Shown: positions 10,401 through 23,150, counted from the first letter of the stretch. The stretch is DNA of 64,000 nucleotides from Angiostrongylus vasorum (GCA_018806985.1 JADANN010000164.1:868001-932000); one strand, 5' to 3'. A program made the numbers and translations. Notes: generated from the sequence alone by a model not told the origin.

Positions 10401-11700
10401 CTATAACCACCGAAAATCACAAGAAAGAAGATATTGCTCAAAGCGACAACTTTACACATGCGCAAGAAACTTGAGGGGCCTCCGTTGAAGACGGAATAAG
10501 GAGACGGAACGAAAAAGCGCTAATATCTGCGCAGTTGACGTGAAGACAGATCTTACGAATTTATAGCGTCACCAGCTTGTAGTTATTTATGCTGGACTAC
10601 CATTATCGAAGGAAAAACAACATAACGACCGCTCAATCAACTACATTCTTTGTTTTTTTTTCCTCTTGTCATTTCTTTTGAAATGGAGCTACGGTAGTTG
10701 GCATATCGCGGTTTGCATCTGACATTTTTATCATTGATCTCAGCCAAAGTCCAGCTGTGTCCACGATTCGCTTCGAATGCTCTTCCACCTACGCTTCTTT
10801 CTCTGTATTCCACTGACATCGACCGCCATAATTACTTTTGCTTTTCTTTTCCCAAAAAACAGCTTGACTTCTACAGCGCTCTTCCTATCGCCTTTTCAAA
10901 TCATCTGTGACTGAAAGTTGTTCGTTTGAGGAGAAATTCACGACTTCTATGCTACTACGGCGGCTGTACGACGAGTAGTGATCAGCGCCAGATGAGTAAA
11001 TGTGCAGCTACAGTAGCACTTATAAAATTAGAGCTTGTGGTTTACCCAGGTGTTCTTCAAAAGCAGATTGCAATTACTCGAATCACAGACTAGCTCAAAC
11101 CTTGTCTAATTGAACAATTCATGTCCTTTTTGGCGTATGATGGCTGCAGTTGAAGCGAACATCCAGAGTGCATTTGACCGGCGTCACTTCTGTTTGCTTA
11201 CCGATGATGTTATAACAACAAATGGAAAGATCCAGAAGCAAAAATACGTTATCTGACTTTAGTTTTCCCCCCTCTTTGCTTGCCACCGATGGCGGCCCAC
11301 TGCAGGTGTTCTTGTTTTCTTGATGAAAGCGTTACACGGTTCTCGTCTGCTCTGGGTTTTTAACTAGACTAAGACCTCTTAACAGCTATCGTCTTTATTG
11401 AAACCAAATTAACGAGTCACATTGAACCTTGTGAATTTGGTCCAAGCAATAGTCATAAGAATCTCCTGGATAAATATCGTATAACTACGTTCTGCCAACT
11501 CAATGAGAAACTGACAGTGCAGAGACGCTGGAACTGAATACTGCGAACTTTATGAGAGAGAAGGTGGTGAAAATACATACATCCGTCCTTCTTGCTCTGT
11601 TGAATAAAGAAAACTTGCCAATGTTTTTATTTATTTGTTTGTCACACGACTCGATATCATATGTAACACTTTGCGTGAATGCCGACATTTCTTGCAAACG
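10401..11700. other. Intergenic, no gene seen
   Basis: Several frames of 60-80 codons exist but none shows family similarity or paired splice sites that I can defend. Confidence 0.4.
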
Positions 11701-11714
11701 ATTCCCTTCTTTAC

Positions 11715-11990
11715 ATTCACCATCCACGAAGTCTTCGAACATTTCTGAGTGTGGCTTCGGCTGCTACTTAGAATCTGCTTCGTCTTCATCATGAATACCC
11801 TTCAATGCCAGTCAAATCTATCCTCCCTGAAATCTTGAGATAGCCGTGCTATGACATCCCCACTTGGATCAGAGGAAGTCAGCTTGTCCAAGAAAACTCT
11901 GGTGTCAATTTTCCACCACGGCGGAGTGGGAGGCTTGACGGTCCTGCCGAAGGGTCTAATCGGAGCCTGTGTAAGTTGATAGTAGTTATG
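11715..11990 (-). repeat. SINE family 2 copy, decayed
   Basis: Shares with 20690-20996 the words CCACGAAG-TCTTCGAAC, GTGGCTTCGGCTGCTACTT, GGATCAGAGG and GTGGGAGGCTTG. The tRNA-like head is eroded. Confidence 0.5.
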
Positions 11991-13537
11991 TTTGCACTGT
12001 GAAAAACACCTCGCTCGTAAGAGTCAAAATCCAAGTAGATTGGGAGAATGTTGTCTAGCTTTTGTTAAGCTGTCAGCAATAACCTCAAATCTTTAAATAC
12101 GGAGAGGTGTTTTATGTAGTAGGTTCTTTTCGAAAATATCGCATAAATGATTGTTCTGGATTTTTCCCTAATGTCGACCTTCTTGCTTGGGTCTCTTTCT
12201 CCTCTGATAGCAGTGCAGAACTAAGTTTTTCTCCTTTGTAGATAACTGTGAATGACAATGGTCTACTCTTCGCGAATGATTTTTTACAGGCAGTGTCTTT
12301 CAAAATACTGTGGAGAACTTATTTTGTGTGGTAGAAAAAAACTTCTTATTATTTTTTCTATTAAATAAAAAGTTTATTTTATGTGGCGTGAACTCAAATT
12401 CTTAGACAATGAAAAGTTTGTCAAAAAAACCTTCTAGTTTTTCTCACTACCTTGCTCTGCCCATCGCCCACGAAGCGCTGCAGCCGTACTACAAGTAGAG
12501 CCTTGCAGGAAATCCCGTTCACGTATTTTACCATGCATTTCCTGTCTTCTTTCCGCATTCCTCTTCGCGTTTCTATTGTTCCTCATCGATATCCTTCTAT
12601 CCGAGGAGAATAACCTCCGGTGATTTCTGACAAAAATATCTTTGTTTTGATACCGATAAAATCCCTCTTGATCAACGAACGAAGTTTACCAGTTGTCAAC
12701 GCTCAGTTGTAATCCGCTCGGGAGTCGAAAGTAGATGCATCCCTCGCCAGTTATTTGTCATTTCCTGTTTTCGTAAACCCCTAGAACAAATCTTTATTTA
12801 CCTTGTCAAGATATCTGCTGAGAATCTTGTCAGATTAGTTTAGTGTGTTGTTTCGTAACCGAACAGCACCTTTCAAACCGAATAATTTCTGCTTTTATTC
12901 GACTCTTAGAAAGTAGAACATCTCTTGATCACTCGGCTATTCGTTGACTTCGTCCGATTTTCTGTCATCGTCTGCATTTCTGACATCAGCTGCCATCTTT
13001 CGGCTCGTTGTGTAGTCTAGCAGATTTTCTCTGAGAGGCATAGATAATCAAACAATAAACTACAAACTTTTCTAATGTAATAAAAACTTGATAGTGGAAG
13101 AAGGTTTAAATCCCCCTTTTCACTTGTTAGTGATGATTTGTATGAAATGATCATTGTAGAATATTGGACTTCCCCATATGCTCTGTACTAGTAGGCAAAC
13201 CAGAAATGAGCGTAATAGATATGGTTGGCCACCATTAATTAAAAGTCATAATAAACTCAAAGGTAGAGGAAACGATAAAAGCGGGTCAAATTTAGAACGA
13301 ACAGGAATAGCAGAATAGGTGGTCTTCTGTCTTTAGCTTTGCCTAATGCGGTAGGTGTTCTTACTAGCCGAACAGCTCTTGCGCCTGTATGAGCAAGTAG
13401 GAGCAAACTATCGGTGGAATTTTATCCTACTTCAGAACTTTCTTCTTATAGAATCAGAAATACTTCAATTTTATTGAAATTTTGTTAATTAGAAGTTTTA
13501 TTTTGCCAGGCCAATTACCAAATCTTACCGAATTTGG
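11991..13537. other. Intergenic, no gene seen
   Basis: Low-complexity AT-rich blocks (for example around 12330-12430) and no supportable exon. Confidence 0.4.
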
Positions 13538-13540
13538 AGC

Positions 13541-13830
13541 GCGCGTGTAGCGCAGTGGTTGGAGGCGCCCTGCAACACACACATGGGATCGATCCCCGCG
13601 CCCGTGGCTCACAAAGCTTACCATCTCTCTGGGGTCGTCTAATTGGTACCAAATTCGTCTTGGAGGATAGCAGCACTGGCTCGATACATTGCTAGGCCAC
13701 CGCGAGTCATGCGAGTCATTGTAAAGGCCAGATATGCATTTAGTCACTTCCAACGATACTTAATGAAGTCGAATGCGTGGCGCATTCTTCAAGAATTGAA
13801 CAATGCTGAGAGCTTTATGCTTTATCCTCT
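13541..13830 (+). repeat. SINE family 1 copy
   Basis: Well preserved head (GCGTGTAGCGCAGTGGTTGG and GGATCGATCCCC), body words AGCAGCACTGGCTCGATACA and GGCCAGATATGCATT, and the tail CTTTATGCTTTATCC. A duplicated GTCATGCGA lies in the body. Confidence 0.85.
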
Positions 13831-13839
13831 ATGGAATTT

Positions 13840-15070
13840 GGTGATAAACGGAACGGAGACTGCATACGTCAGTGTTGCCCTTTCTGAAGTAACAGTTCTC
13901 TCCCTATCGTCTAGAGTGCGGAGGTTTTCGGCGACGTTCTAGAACTCTGGAGTAGAAATTCAAAAACTTAAATTCCCTGCCAATCGATCTTCATTAGTTG
14001 TCATTTGTTCCAGAATATGTCCCGTTCATTTTCTGAGGTAATGACTCCTTGCAAGTCCTACACATGGACGAGTTTTTTCTTGAACGATTTGAAGGCAAAA
14101 GAATGAATAAAAATCGAAGTAAAACCTATAGCATTGTTTTTATGGCAATGATTTTCCTACATTTCAATTCGTTCATTGCTATTACGGTAAAAATTTCAGA
14201 ATACAGAAAGTCAAGCGCGGCTTCGCTATTCAGAGCTTTTTGCAATTCCAGTTTTCTCCCTGATATCTCCTGTCTTAGTTCTGCCTTGTTTTACATCGAA
14301 CTCCTTGAACACATGTCTCTTCTGTTGTAGAGAAGAAGTTAACGTAGTTGCGAGAAATGAAGAGCGAGTTCCTTTGAACTAGTAATCGAACATCAAACCA
14401 ATGTTGTTCTTGTTCACTAAGCTCTGAAAATAATACGTTGTTGTTTCTAGACGATCTGGTCAGTTGAAGCATCCGCTTCTGTGAGCCATTGTAAGTTGAG
14501 ATACTCGGCATAGCATTTCATACTTTGTAACATGATGCAGCTATACAGCTTAACTGTTAAAATTTTCTGGCCTTTGAACGGATGAGTCAGATTTTCTCTT
14601 GAACCGTCCAAATTTCCAAACTGAAAAAAATGACTGACAGATCATCCAACAAATAAATCATGCAGTAATATCCCTAGAGTGACAAAGAGTGCATGAAAAT
14701 TTCAAAAATATCATACGAAATTTTACGACATAAGTAAAGAAACCAATAAAGTAAAACCTTTCTGTATGTTTCCTTTCTAAATCCTTCACTGCAAAAGAAA
14801 GCAGTTGGCAATGTTGCTATGTTTTCTAGTTTAGTGTGACGTTCCTGGCTAGATGCTATTAATCAGGCGGCATAGCTCTCTTCTCGAATCATCTAAACAC
14901 TCTGGTTTTTCAGTGGGAAAGTGATCCCACTGTTGACACCTTCATGACGACACCTAAGTTCGTTTTTTTCTCCAGCAATCGGTGGCGCTGAGTTTTTTAG
15001 CCTTCGCGAACTTACTGGGCAAACAGTCATTTCTCAATAACTACAGAATTTTAGAGAATATAGCAGGATT
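13840..15070. other. Intergenic, no gene seen
   Basis: Nothing recognised. Short frames only. Confidence 0.4.
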
Positions 15071-15075
15071 CTGAA

Positions 15076-15365
15076 GGGCGCATGTGGTGCAATGGTCGGA
15101 GGCGCCCTGCAACACACACATGCGATCGATCCCCGCGTCCGTTTTCCAACAAGCCTTCCATCCCTCCAGTGTCGACAAATTGATATCGGGCTTGTCTGGA
15201 AGGATAGCAGCACTGGCTCGATATATTGGTAGGCCACCGTGAGTCGTGCGAGTCATTAGGCCAGATATGCATTCAATCGCCTCCAAGCGATGCTTAATGA
15301 AGTCGAATGCATGACGCATCCCTAAGGGATTGATCAACGCCGACAGCTCTATCCTTATCCTTTAC
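15076..15365 (+). repeat. SINE family 1 copy
   Basis: Head GTGGTGCAATGGTCGG with GCGATCGATCCCCGC, conserved body, and a tail ending ATCCTTATCC. It shares the extra GTCATGCGA-like duplication with the copy at 13541, suggesting the same subfamily. Confidence 0.85.
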
Positions 15366-15479
15366 TATCTAACGCTAAACCTATTTGAAACGAATGAAAT
15401 GTAAATGTGACATTCCTAGAGGCTTAGAAATGAATCATCATCGTTGACATCGTCGGCACTTTTTTCATGCTCTCCGTTG

Positions 15480-15805
15480 TCTTTCAGTGGCCATCCACAC
15501 GCGAAAGTTGGTCGTCAATTTTCCACTTGGAATTACTTCGAATTTTTTTCGTGTTTTTTTTTATGAACCGTCGAATGCTGATCAAGTCGGTTCTCCTTAG
15601 AATTCTCAGACAACTGTGCTAGAGCGTTTCCATGTGGATTAAATGGAGGAGGCTTGTCTCAAATAACTCTGCTACCAATTTCCCGACCTGGGATGAACGA
15701 GAGGCTGCGTCCTGGTCCAGATTGTCCTGGTGCTGTGCGGAAGCATCATCTGGGTAGGTTTGGTCGTTCGCGTAATGTATGAGATCACTACCACTGCGCT
15801 ATCTA
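15480..15805 (-). repeat. SINE family 2 copy, decayed
   Basis: Minus-strand remnants of the family 2 head (reverse complement of CACTACCACTGCGCTATCTAC near 15785-15805). The body word ACCAATTTCCCGACCTGGGA is also present. The 3' part is strongly diverged. Confidence 0.4.
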
Positions 15806-15809
15806 CTCT

Positions 15810-17085
15810 TGATAATGTTTACTGTGAAGCAAAGGGAAAAAAAGGATAGACGGAAATTTTAGGTAGCATTGGTTTAATCGTAATCTCACAATGGAGCCCA
15901 CTAGTGCACAAAGTTCAAACGCAGTGGCGTCTTTCGCACGTATGTGGTTGACAGTTGGATTTCCGCAGCGTACATTCCACAGCATCTTTTCCATAGACTT
16001 GCCTTTGACTCACGGCGTACTAGCTTGTCATTTAGCTAACTTACGACGTGTAAACTGATTGCCGATTGACTAAATGGAGTTCTCGCTGATGAGCTCCATA
16101 CAACCTAATCAGAGGATCAAAATTGAACCACCCTGAGCTCTGCTCACTTAGAGGGATGAATCCTTAATCAAACTCTTGGTGTTACGTTATTTTCTCACCA
16201 TGTCTGACGAGAAGACAGCCATCACTTAGCTTGCTGGACTCTGCCCTAGCGTAGGACTACTTCTAGCTTGTTTGTGAAATGAAAAATACTAACCATAATT
16301 TTCTTCCGTCCACAACTTTTTTCCCACTTTTTTCGCTTTTCGAAAGGCGAACAGATGTTTGCTCCACTATGCCGTGATAGTATCCGCGAATTCATCGTAT
16401 GTGCTTAGTTGCTGCATTTGCATTAGAAATACCGGAGTTCCTAAGTCGTATGACCATTCCCTTAAATTTTAATTTCATAACGTTTTGAAAAAAACAGTAA
16501 TTTCCCAGAAAAAACATGTGCAATATCTTCTCCATCAGTCTTCTAAGATCTCAATCTCTCAAGTGTTGCGCTTATCGGAAAACTACCGGTAGCTGTCGAA
16601 AAGCCAGCATAGTCGCGAATGTCCTAAAGAAGAAATGAATAGAATTCAGCGTAGTGTTAACTGTCATGAGATTTTCTGCGCAATGCAATCAGGTGAAGCA
16701 TTGCCATGGTCAGAACTTTGGGCTGCCAAATTTTGTGCAACTTCACGACGATGGGATGTCATGATCAACGTGACACGCCAACTGGTTGGAGAAAAGCATC
16801 GTGTCAGTCATAGGAGATTAAAGATTCCTAACACTCTTGACTTTTTCGCAGAATCATCAGAATAGCCAAGAGCCAAGTTGCCTAGACAATGATCCTAAAG
16901 TCAAAGTTGTTTTTTTAGCTATGTGGACTACAAGGTATAGTGAAGAGAGTTGAGAGATAAGAAAAGCATTGGCAGAACGCATGTTTAGGGCTACCCGAGT
17001 CGTCCATTAGAAACATAGGAGTCAAAACAACGGAGAAATCTTATACTACCATGAGAACGCATAAATTGGAAAAGTGGTTAACATA
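15810..17085. other. Intergenic, no gene seen
   Basis: A 76-codon frame at 16635-16865 has no recognisable family and no convincing splice sites, so it is left uncalled. Confidence 0.4.
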
Positions 17086-17089
17086 ACAA

Positions 17090-17356
17090 ATTGTTCGGCG
17101 TTGATCAACCTTTGAGGGATGCACCAAGCATTCGACTTCTTCAAGCATCGTAAAGGTGACTCAATGGATGTTTGGCCTTTCGAATGACAAGCAGGGGGTT
17201 CACTTGTGTATGTGTTTATGCTCTTAGAGAATCCTGGTGCCACTTTATCAATGAAGGAGAAGGGAAGAGCGTGGTTTACGCGCGGCGCCAGCTAGAACCA
17301 GCAGTTACGTGGGTGTTGAAGGCTACCCTTAACCAGCTGAGCTACACATTTCTCCT
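17090..17356 (-). repeat. SINE family 1 copy, diverged
   Basis: The body at 17090-17205 is recognisable (GTTGATCAACCTTTGAGGGA, GCATTCGACTTC). The head at 17270-17356, on the minus strand, has box A-like TAGCTCAGCTGGTTAA and box B-like GGTTCTAGCTGG. It looks more like a real tRNA than the other copies but lacks a matched acceptor stem. Confidence 0.6.
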
Positions 17357-17359
17357 AAA

Positions 17360-18305
17360 CTGAAATACCATTAAAAAATAAAAATTTTCGTTTATCCGAA
17401 AAATTTGCAACTGATTTGCAGTACTACCTTAGTTGGTTAACTGATTACAATGTTAGGCACATGAGTGAGATCCAAAATTTTGGGAATTATACTATAATGT
17501 TTGGCAAATGTTGGCAAATGTTTCTAGTCGAAGGGCCAGAAGGATCAAAAATTTTAAGTCAGGTCTTTCCTAAAACTCATAATCTCAAGCCTATCGTTAT
17601 TTATTTTCTTGAAAGGAAATGGTAGCAGGCACAAGGATGTCAACAAAGATGAATCGTTCCATAGAAAAGAGAAAAGTGAAGGAGCTTCAAGCAGCTGACT
17701 AAAAGAATTTCTACGAAGAAAGCAAAGAAAACGGCAATCAACAGAGAGCAGGATGAGAAAGTGAACCAACTAGATGAAAAGTTTAAATTTATTTGAGGAA
17801 GTTAGTTCTCGGCCAACATAAATCACAATGAGAGAACGTTCTTATCACACAAGTGACTAATTGTTAAAACTTATAACTGGAGACTAATGGATGCGAATCA
17901 CCCTTCAATACCTCGCAAAAAGATTTCTCCCGTAGAAGATTACAATTACAAAGTTGGAGTGCTTTATGTCTTGTTTTATCTTCATCACTCTTAATGTATT
18001 AGAATATATGCTATAATCCATATTCAGAAGAAAAATTTTTTTCTCATGAAGAGGGTAGAATGATTGCTGGTAGGTGGAAATTGTCCAGGAAATTTTGCAA
18101 CGCGGGTTGGATAGGCGGTGAGCTGTGGACAGCATCAAAGTATTAAATTATTGCCTTCTTATTCTTATTCTTCTTATAATTACTGTATTCTTCTTTCAAA
18201 ATCAGTGGACACATAAGAGTCGACTCATCCTCTAAAAATATTCAGTTACAAGACCAAGTGTTTCGCCAAAAATATGGAGTTCATATCTGCCAATTTGCAG
18301 GATTA
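17360..18305. other. Intergenic, no gene seen
   Basis: No supportable exon or repeat. Confidence 0.4.
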
Positions 18306-18310
18306 ATGCA

Positions 18311-18598
18311 GATAAAAAAAGGATATGGCTTTCGGGGTTGATCAATCCCTGAGGGATGGGCTATGCATTCGACATCAATAAGCATCTCAGAGATAATTGA
18401 AAGTATATCTGGCCAATAGAATCACTTGCGGTGGTACACCGATGTTTCGAGGTAGTGCGTCTATCAAATCTGACAAGTTTGGTGACAATTTGCCGACTTC
18501 AAGGGGTTGGCAGGCCTGGTGAGCTTGGGTACGGGAATGAACCAAAGACCACGTGTGCATTGCAGGGCATCTCTACCTTTGCGTTACACCGACCTTGG
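18311..18598 (-). repeat. SINE family 1 copy, diverged
   Basis: Body words TTGATCAATCCCTGAGGGAT, GCATTCGAC and AATTTGCCGACTTC. The head is at the right end (reverse complement of CATTGCAGGGCATCTC). Confidence 0.7.
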
Positions 18599-18853
18599 TG
18601 AATATAGAAGGAAACGACAATTCCAACTACTCGTATGTGTACTGTCGTTAGAAAAGCTGAGCGTTCATCCAGACGCTGGAGTTGAGCCTTAACGAGAAGT
18701 ATTTGAGTGGAATAAAAAATTGACGCATTGTTATTAATGCTATTAATTTACGAGAACTTGCATAACAATTGTGAATAAACAGCATAAAAACAGCTTCGTT
18801 TCTGCTTATCAAGAAGACGGGAAACTATTGATCAGCGTCCGAGTTTAGTGGAA

Positions 18854-18899
18854 AATCGGTCTTGAGGATTAGGAGAGTTTCCTGATTCTCAAGACCGAC
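18854..18899. repeat. Perfect-loop hairpin, 21-bp arms
   Basis: AATCGGTCTTGAGGATTAGG and its near reverse complement CCTGATTCTCAAGACCGACT are separated by only a few bases (GAGTTT). Two of the three differences are G-U compatible. Confidence 0.7.
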
Positions 18900-19995
18900 T
18901 GGAAGGGCTTGAAATTCCCAAAGAAGTTCTATAAGAAGCAGTATAGAACTCAACTGCTTTGTGAATTCGTAACGGCAGATAAACACTTAGCGTTTGTGAG
19001 TGCTGAGTGAATTCGATGGTTTGAATGTGTTTCGGCAGTCGGTTCTTCTATGCCAATTAAGTCTACTGCTCAACGCTAAAGTAAAAAAAACTATTCACAA
19101 TGGACGATTTTTTCCACTTCTATTTTCCTTAAAGTCTTCTAGCAATGCACTGTGTGCTCTCTAGTCGTCAAAAAAATCTTAAAGAAAGCAAGTAACTTTG
19201 AAAGACTCATGTAACTCGTCGTCGAGTGCTAATTTACCGTTGTTGGTTTCAGATCAAGTTCATAGAAAAAAAATACCAGCTACTCACCACTCGCTGCCTG
19301 GTCAGAGATATTTTGCTATTGTTTTTTGTTGAGAGAAGTTGAGAGCTAACACTGGTTTACATGTTCTTACTTTAGCCGGTGAATGCGACACTGCAGAAAG
19401 AAGCGAGGAGGCACAGGTTCTGTTTGTGGTGAATTCTGATCAGGTAGCACCAACCCAAATTTTGATCTTCTGGCGAAATCTGATAAGGTGTTGCATAGTC
19501 GATTTCACCATGGGATTCGTCGTTGGCTAACAGGTTTCCATAGTTGTTATCGCGTTCTTGCTTTCCCTACATTAAGCTATTACCAGCGTTAATCGTCCTT
19601 GCTTCATCTGGAAGCACTTGTTTCGTACCAGTTTATCGAAAATCTCTAGCTCTGATAAAGGTAATGTCTGCTATTGTTTGTTGTTGGGTGTTTGTACTTC
19701 TATATGCAAATAGTTTTTTTCGCTAACTGCCATTAACACAGTGTGGTGATTCTAGTGCTGAACATTTTTTTAATGAGATTTATATTTCTTAAGTGAGATT
19801 ACCAACCTGACTTTGTTAATAGTGCACTTGCCCTCAAAAAGTTGTAAATGTGCCATTCGCAAGAAAGAACTAAAGGAGACATTATGAAGAAAATAGCCTT
19901 ATCTATTGTTCCATCCTGGCGCATTGGTTGAGAATTACTAACAATATTTAATATTTAATATTTAATGATATTTAGCGATTTAATAGTACTGTTTA
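18900..19995. other. Intergenic, no gene seen
   Basis: No supportable exon or repeat. Confidence 0.4.
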
Positions 19996-20000
19996 ATAAG

Positions 20001-20288
20001 GGCTTGAGTGGTGCAGTGGTCGACGGCTCCCTGCAACACACACGAGGAATTGATCCCCGCACCCACGGCTCACCAAGCCTTCCAACCCCCGGGGTCGGCA
20101 AATTGGTACCAGACTTATCCAGGAGTATAGCAGCAGTGGCTCGATACATCGGTAGGCCACCGAGAGTCATTGTAAAGTCCATATATGCATCCAATCATCT
20201 CCAAACAATGCTTATTGAAGCCGAATGCATGGCGCACCCCTCAGGGATTGATCAACACCGACAGCTTTAACCTTTTTATCCTTTACTG
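20001..20288 (+). repeat. SINE family 1 copy
   Basis: Head GTGGTGCAGTGGTCGACGGC, box B AATTGATCCCCGC, and the body to GGGATTGATCAACACCGACA. The tail is TTTATCC. Confidence 0.85.
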
Positions 20289-20689
20289 TTTAATATTTAA
20301 AAATTACTGTTCGGTACGGAAACTATTTGCATCCATTGCTCCATCACTTTCTAATTTTTGTTCTGTTCACCTCGTTCTCTAAAAGTTCCTCTCATCTCAA
20401 GCATATGACGCAATGAAGCTGAAAAAAAACTGCGATAATCATAAAAAACAAGGCCATAAAAGGCAGGGGACGGTTGCACTCTAACAGTTCACACGAACAA
20501 GAAGACGACTATTTCATAAAGGCTAATTTTTATGCAACGATAGGCATTTCTGAAAACGAGTCAGAGAGTAGTGAGGAAGCCTCTTCCATCTAGTTAAAAC
20601 AGGCTCTATTTTATTGTATTTTATTTTATTTTCTTTTATATGGTGCATCTTCACGTATCCTGCGCGGATCCCAGCAATGTTCTATTCGT

Positions 20690-20996
20690 TTCCTCGTATC
20701 CACTGTCCACGAAGATCTTCCAACGTTTACGTGTGGCTTCGGTTACTGCTTGAAGATTTCCATTTCATCTTGAATGTTGTAGAATGCTGGTTGAGCAATT
20801 CTCCCTGGATAACCTGAGACAGCCGGGCGGGAGCGTTGCCAATTGGATTAGAGAGAGTAATTTTTTTCCCAGACAAGCCCGGTACCAATTTCCCGATTCC
20901 AGAGGGATGAGAGGCTTGCTTGGCCCAGAGCGGAATCGAACTAGCACCATGCTCGAGATGACGGACATCAATTACCACTGTGCTATCTGCTCCCTT
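20690..20996 (-). repeat. SINE family 2, reference-quality copy
   Basis: Read on the minus strand: box A GATAGCACAGTGGTAATTG, box B TAGTTCGATTCCGC, then CAAGCCTCTCATCCCTCTGG, AATTGGTACCGGGCTTGTCT and a 3' half ending CGAAGCCACACGTAAACG. The middle of the body resembles family 1, but the 3' end is different. Other copies lie at 34005, 34545, 39106 and 41045. Confidence 0.7.
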
Positions 20997-20999
20997 TAA

Positions 21000-23150
21000 C
21001 AGTCTTCACAATTTAAATATCTATGGTGCTTCGCATATCGAAAACATTGTACTGATAAACAAAATACGACTAAAAAGTAGGGATGCAGGAAAACTATATT
21101 CAGATATTGTGTTGATGTGGGGAGCTGCAGTCGTCAATTATATTCAGATATTTGTCATTGCTTTGTTAATATATTCAAATGGAATTGTAAGATTTCATTG
21201 AAAAATATTAATCGACGAGTGCGTACGAGCCCCTTTTGTGCTCAAACTAGTTTAATATGAACCTAATTACGGATTCCTCCTTCTAGTTTGAGAGATAGCA
21301 GTCCGTTGCTTCGTCCAACTATTTCGTGCTTGTTTGATTAAACGAGGGGGCGGATTCCAACAATCAACACTTTGGTTCCGCTATATCCTCTTCATATAAC
21401 CAGTACGTACGACTAGCCATAACCCAATACTGCCATTTCTACAAAATTCCTTAGGTATGTTAGCACCGAAATGCAGTATTCAAATGATTGAGAATAGATA
21501 GTATGCGAGAGGGATGTTAGCCTTGTGGGAAATAAAACTTTAAAAGAAATGAATCTAGAGCGATTTTGGGGCTTTGCGTAATACCAAGAAGGCTTTTGTC
21601 TAGAAGATAGTACTTTTCTATAGCTATCTATTGCTCTCACGTTGTGGAAATCACCTCTTCATCAAAATTTTTTATGTTTGAAAATCGTAGAAGCTTCGAA
21701 ATGTTCATTTTCAGTTTAAAGGAGCAATTTAACCCGGGTAAAGAAAAAAGTTCATTTTATAATATGACCAAGGCAAAGGAAAAAGTCCGTCTATGTTAAT
21801 CATTTCGATCAGTGGTGACAACTTTAATTTAACAACCCATTCGCTCCGATGAAGTTTTTCTAAAGCGAACTCAGTTTCACAGACGTCGTGCTTGTATTAA
21901 AGTTCAGCTTCTGTCGAGCATTAGTAATCTTTGCGCTGAGATGTTTCTCGTTATGAAAAATGCGATGAAGAACCGGCTTCTTAACGTCATTGTAAACTAG
22001 TTAGGATCCACTTGACAGCCAAGCAGGTTCGTAAGATTTTAATAAGCGAAGCATCACCAGCGATTAAGCCATCTTTCGGTAGTGAAGTATCGCACTATCA
22101 ATTCATCGAAATGTTGACAGAACGTTGAGTGCCGTGTTTCGTAGAAAATTCATTCTACAATTAACCAGAGATCTAACACTTTAAGTTGTACAAGGAGCTG
22201 AAAGCTCGTCTTGCAATTCGGTTCATTCCCTTTTAAAATATGATATGCTGCGTGTTAACGACGAATGATCGCACAAGCCAAATGTTGTAATTCTTTCTCG
22301 ATTTCTTAGCTTATTCTATAGAAATAAAACTTTTGATGTAAGCCGACTCCTCGCAAATTTTCCCTTTGATCTCAGTTATCGTGTTTTCTAGAACGATGAC
22401 ATAAAATCGCTGAGTAGGTGGCGTATTAAGGCGATCAGGAAGGTAATGCCTCAAAAAGCTGCATGACTGAGGCTCTGCTGCACTAAGCTGTCAAATTTTT
22501 GATTTTGCGCCACCGTTTTAAAGGGTGTCCATGAGCGATGAATACGAACATCGTCGTCCAAACGACTACATCGAAATTTAGTTGAAGATCTCTCATAATA
22601 AGCCCATCGCTTAATAACAACTTTGGACTTCACGTACTAACATCCAGTTTTATACCAGCACTTTAATATGACATCAGTGTTTTTCTTGTAGACATAATGA
22701 ATACGAACTGTACCTCCTACATCTAACGTGTGTGATTTGATACCATTTCTCTCTTTCTTGATCCATCCTCTGTGGCATAGCCTTTGTTAGTATGGGCGCG
22801 GTGGTGCTGTTGCAGTGCAGCATGAACGGTTGCCTTGCGAGTGCGCTGCTCTGCTTTGTTTGCGGATCGCAGACGCAGTCACGTCACTTCTCGCTACTAC
22901 CACGATCATTGCTAGCCCATCCATTTCCACACCTATAAACCTCTGAATAGCTTTTTTGGCAAGCATCGTTGACGATCAGTGTGTTGTCTTGTCGCGTTGA
23001 TGTTGACTTTTGATGCTACACTAAAGAAGACCGTTACTTCTACCGTCATTATAACCCACATAGCTCTCGAGTTTCCTCCTCATGATGAATGTACAATGTA
23101 TCATTATAATCCATGCGCTCACTTTGAAAAAAGATTTACAATAAGTTCTT
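21000..23150. other. Intergenic, with a local GC-rich patch
   Basis: No gene was recognised. The stretch 22795-22905 is clearly GC-richer than its surroundings and holds a 48-codon frame starting MGAVVLLQCSMNG, with no other support. A minus-strand 60-codon frame at 22451-22633 was considered as a transposase relic and not accepted. Confidence 0.4.

Noticed and set aside
17270..17356. Possible tRNA gene on the minus strand
   Set aside because: Box A and box B resemble a tRNA, but the acceptor stem does not pair. The segment is colinear with the head of a SINE whose body follows at 17090-17205.
22451..22633. Minus-strand 60-codon frame with KRWAYYERS and SRLDDDVR, vaguely like a mariner N-terminal region
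   Set aside because: Only a few residues match, no further transposase blocks follow on that strand, and no terminal inverted repeats were found.
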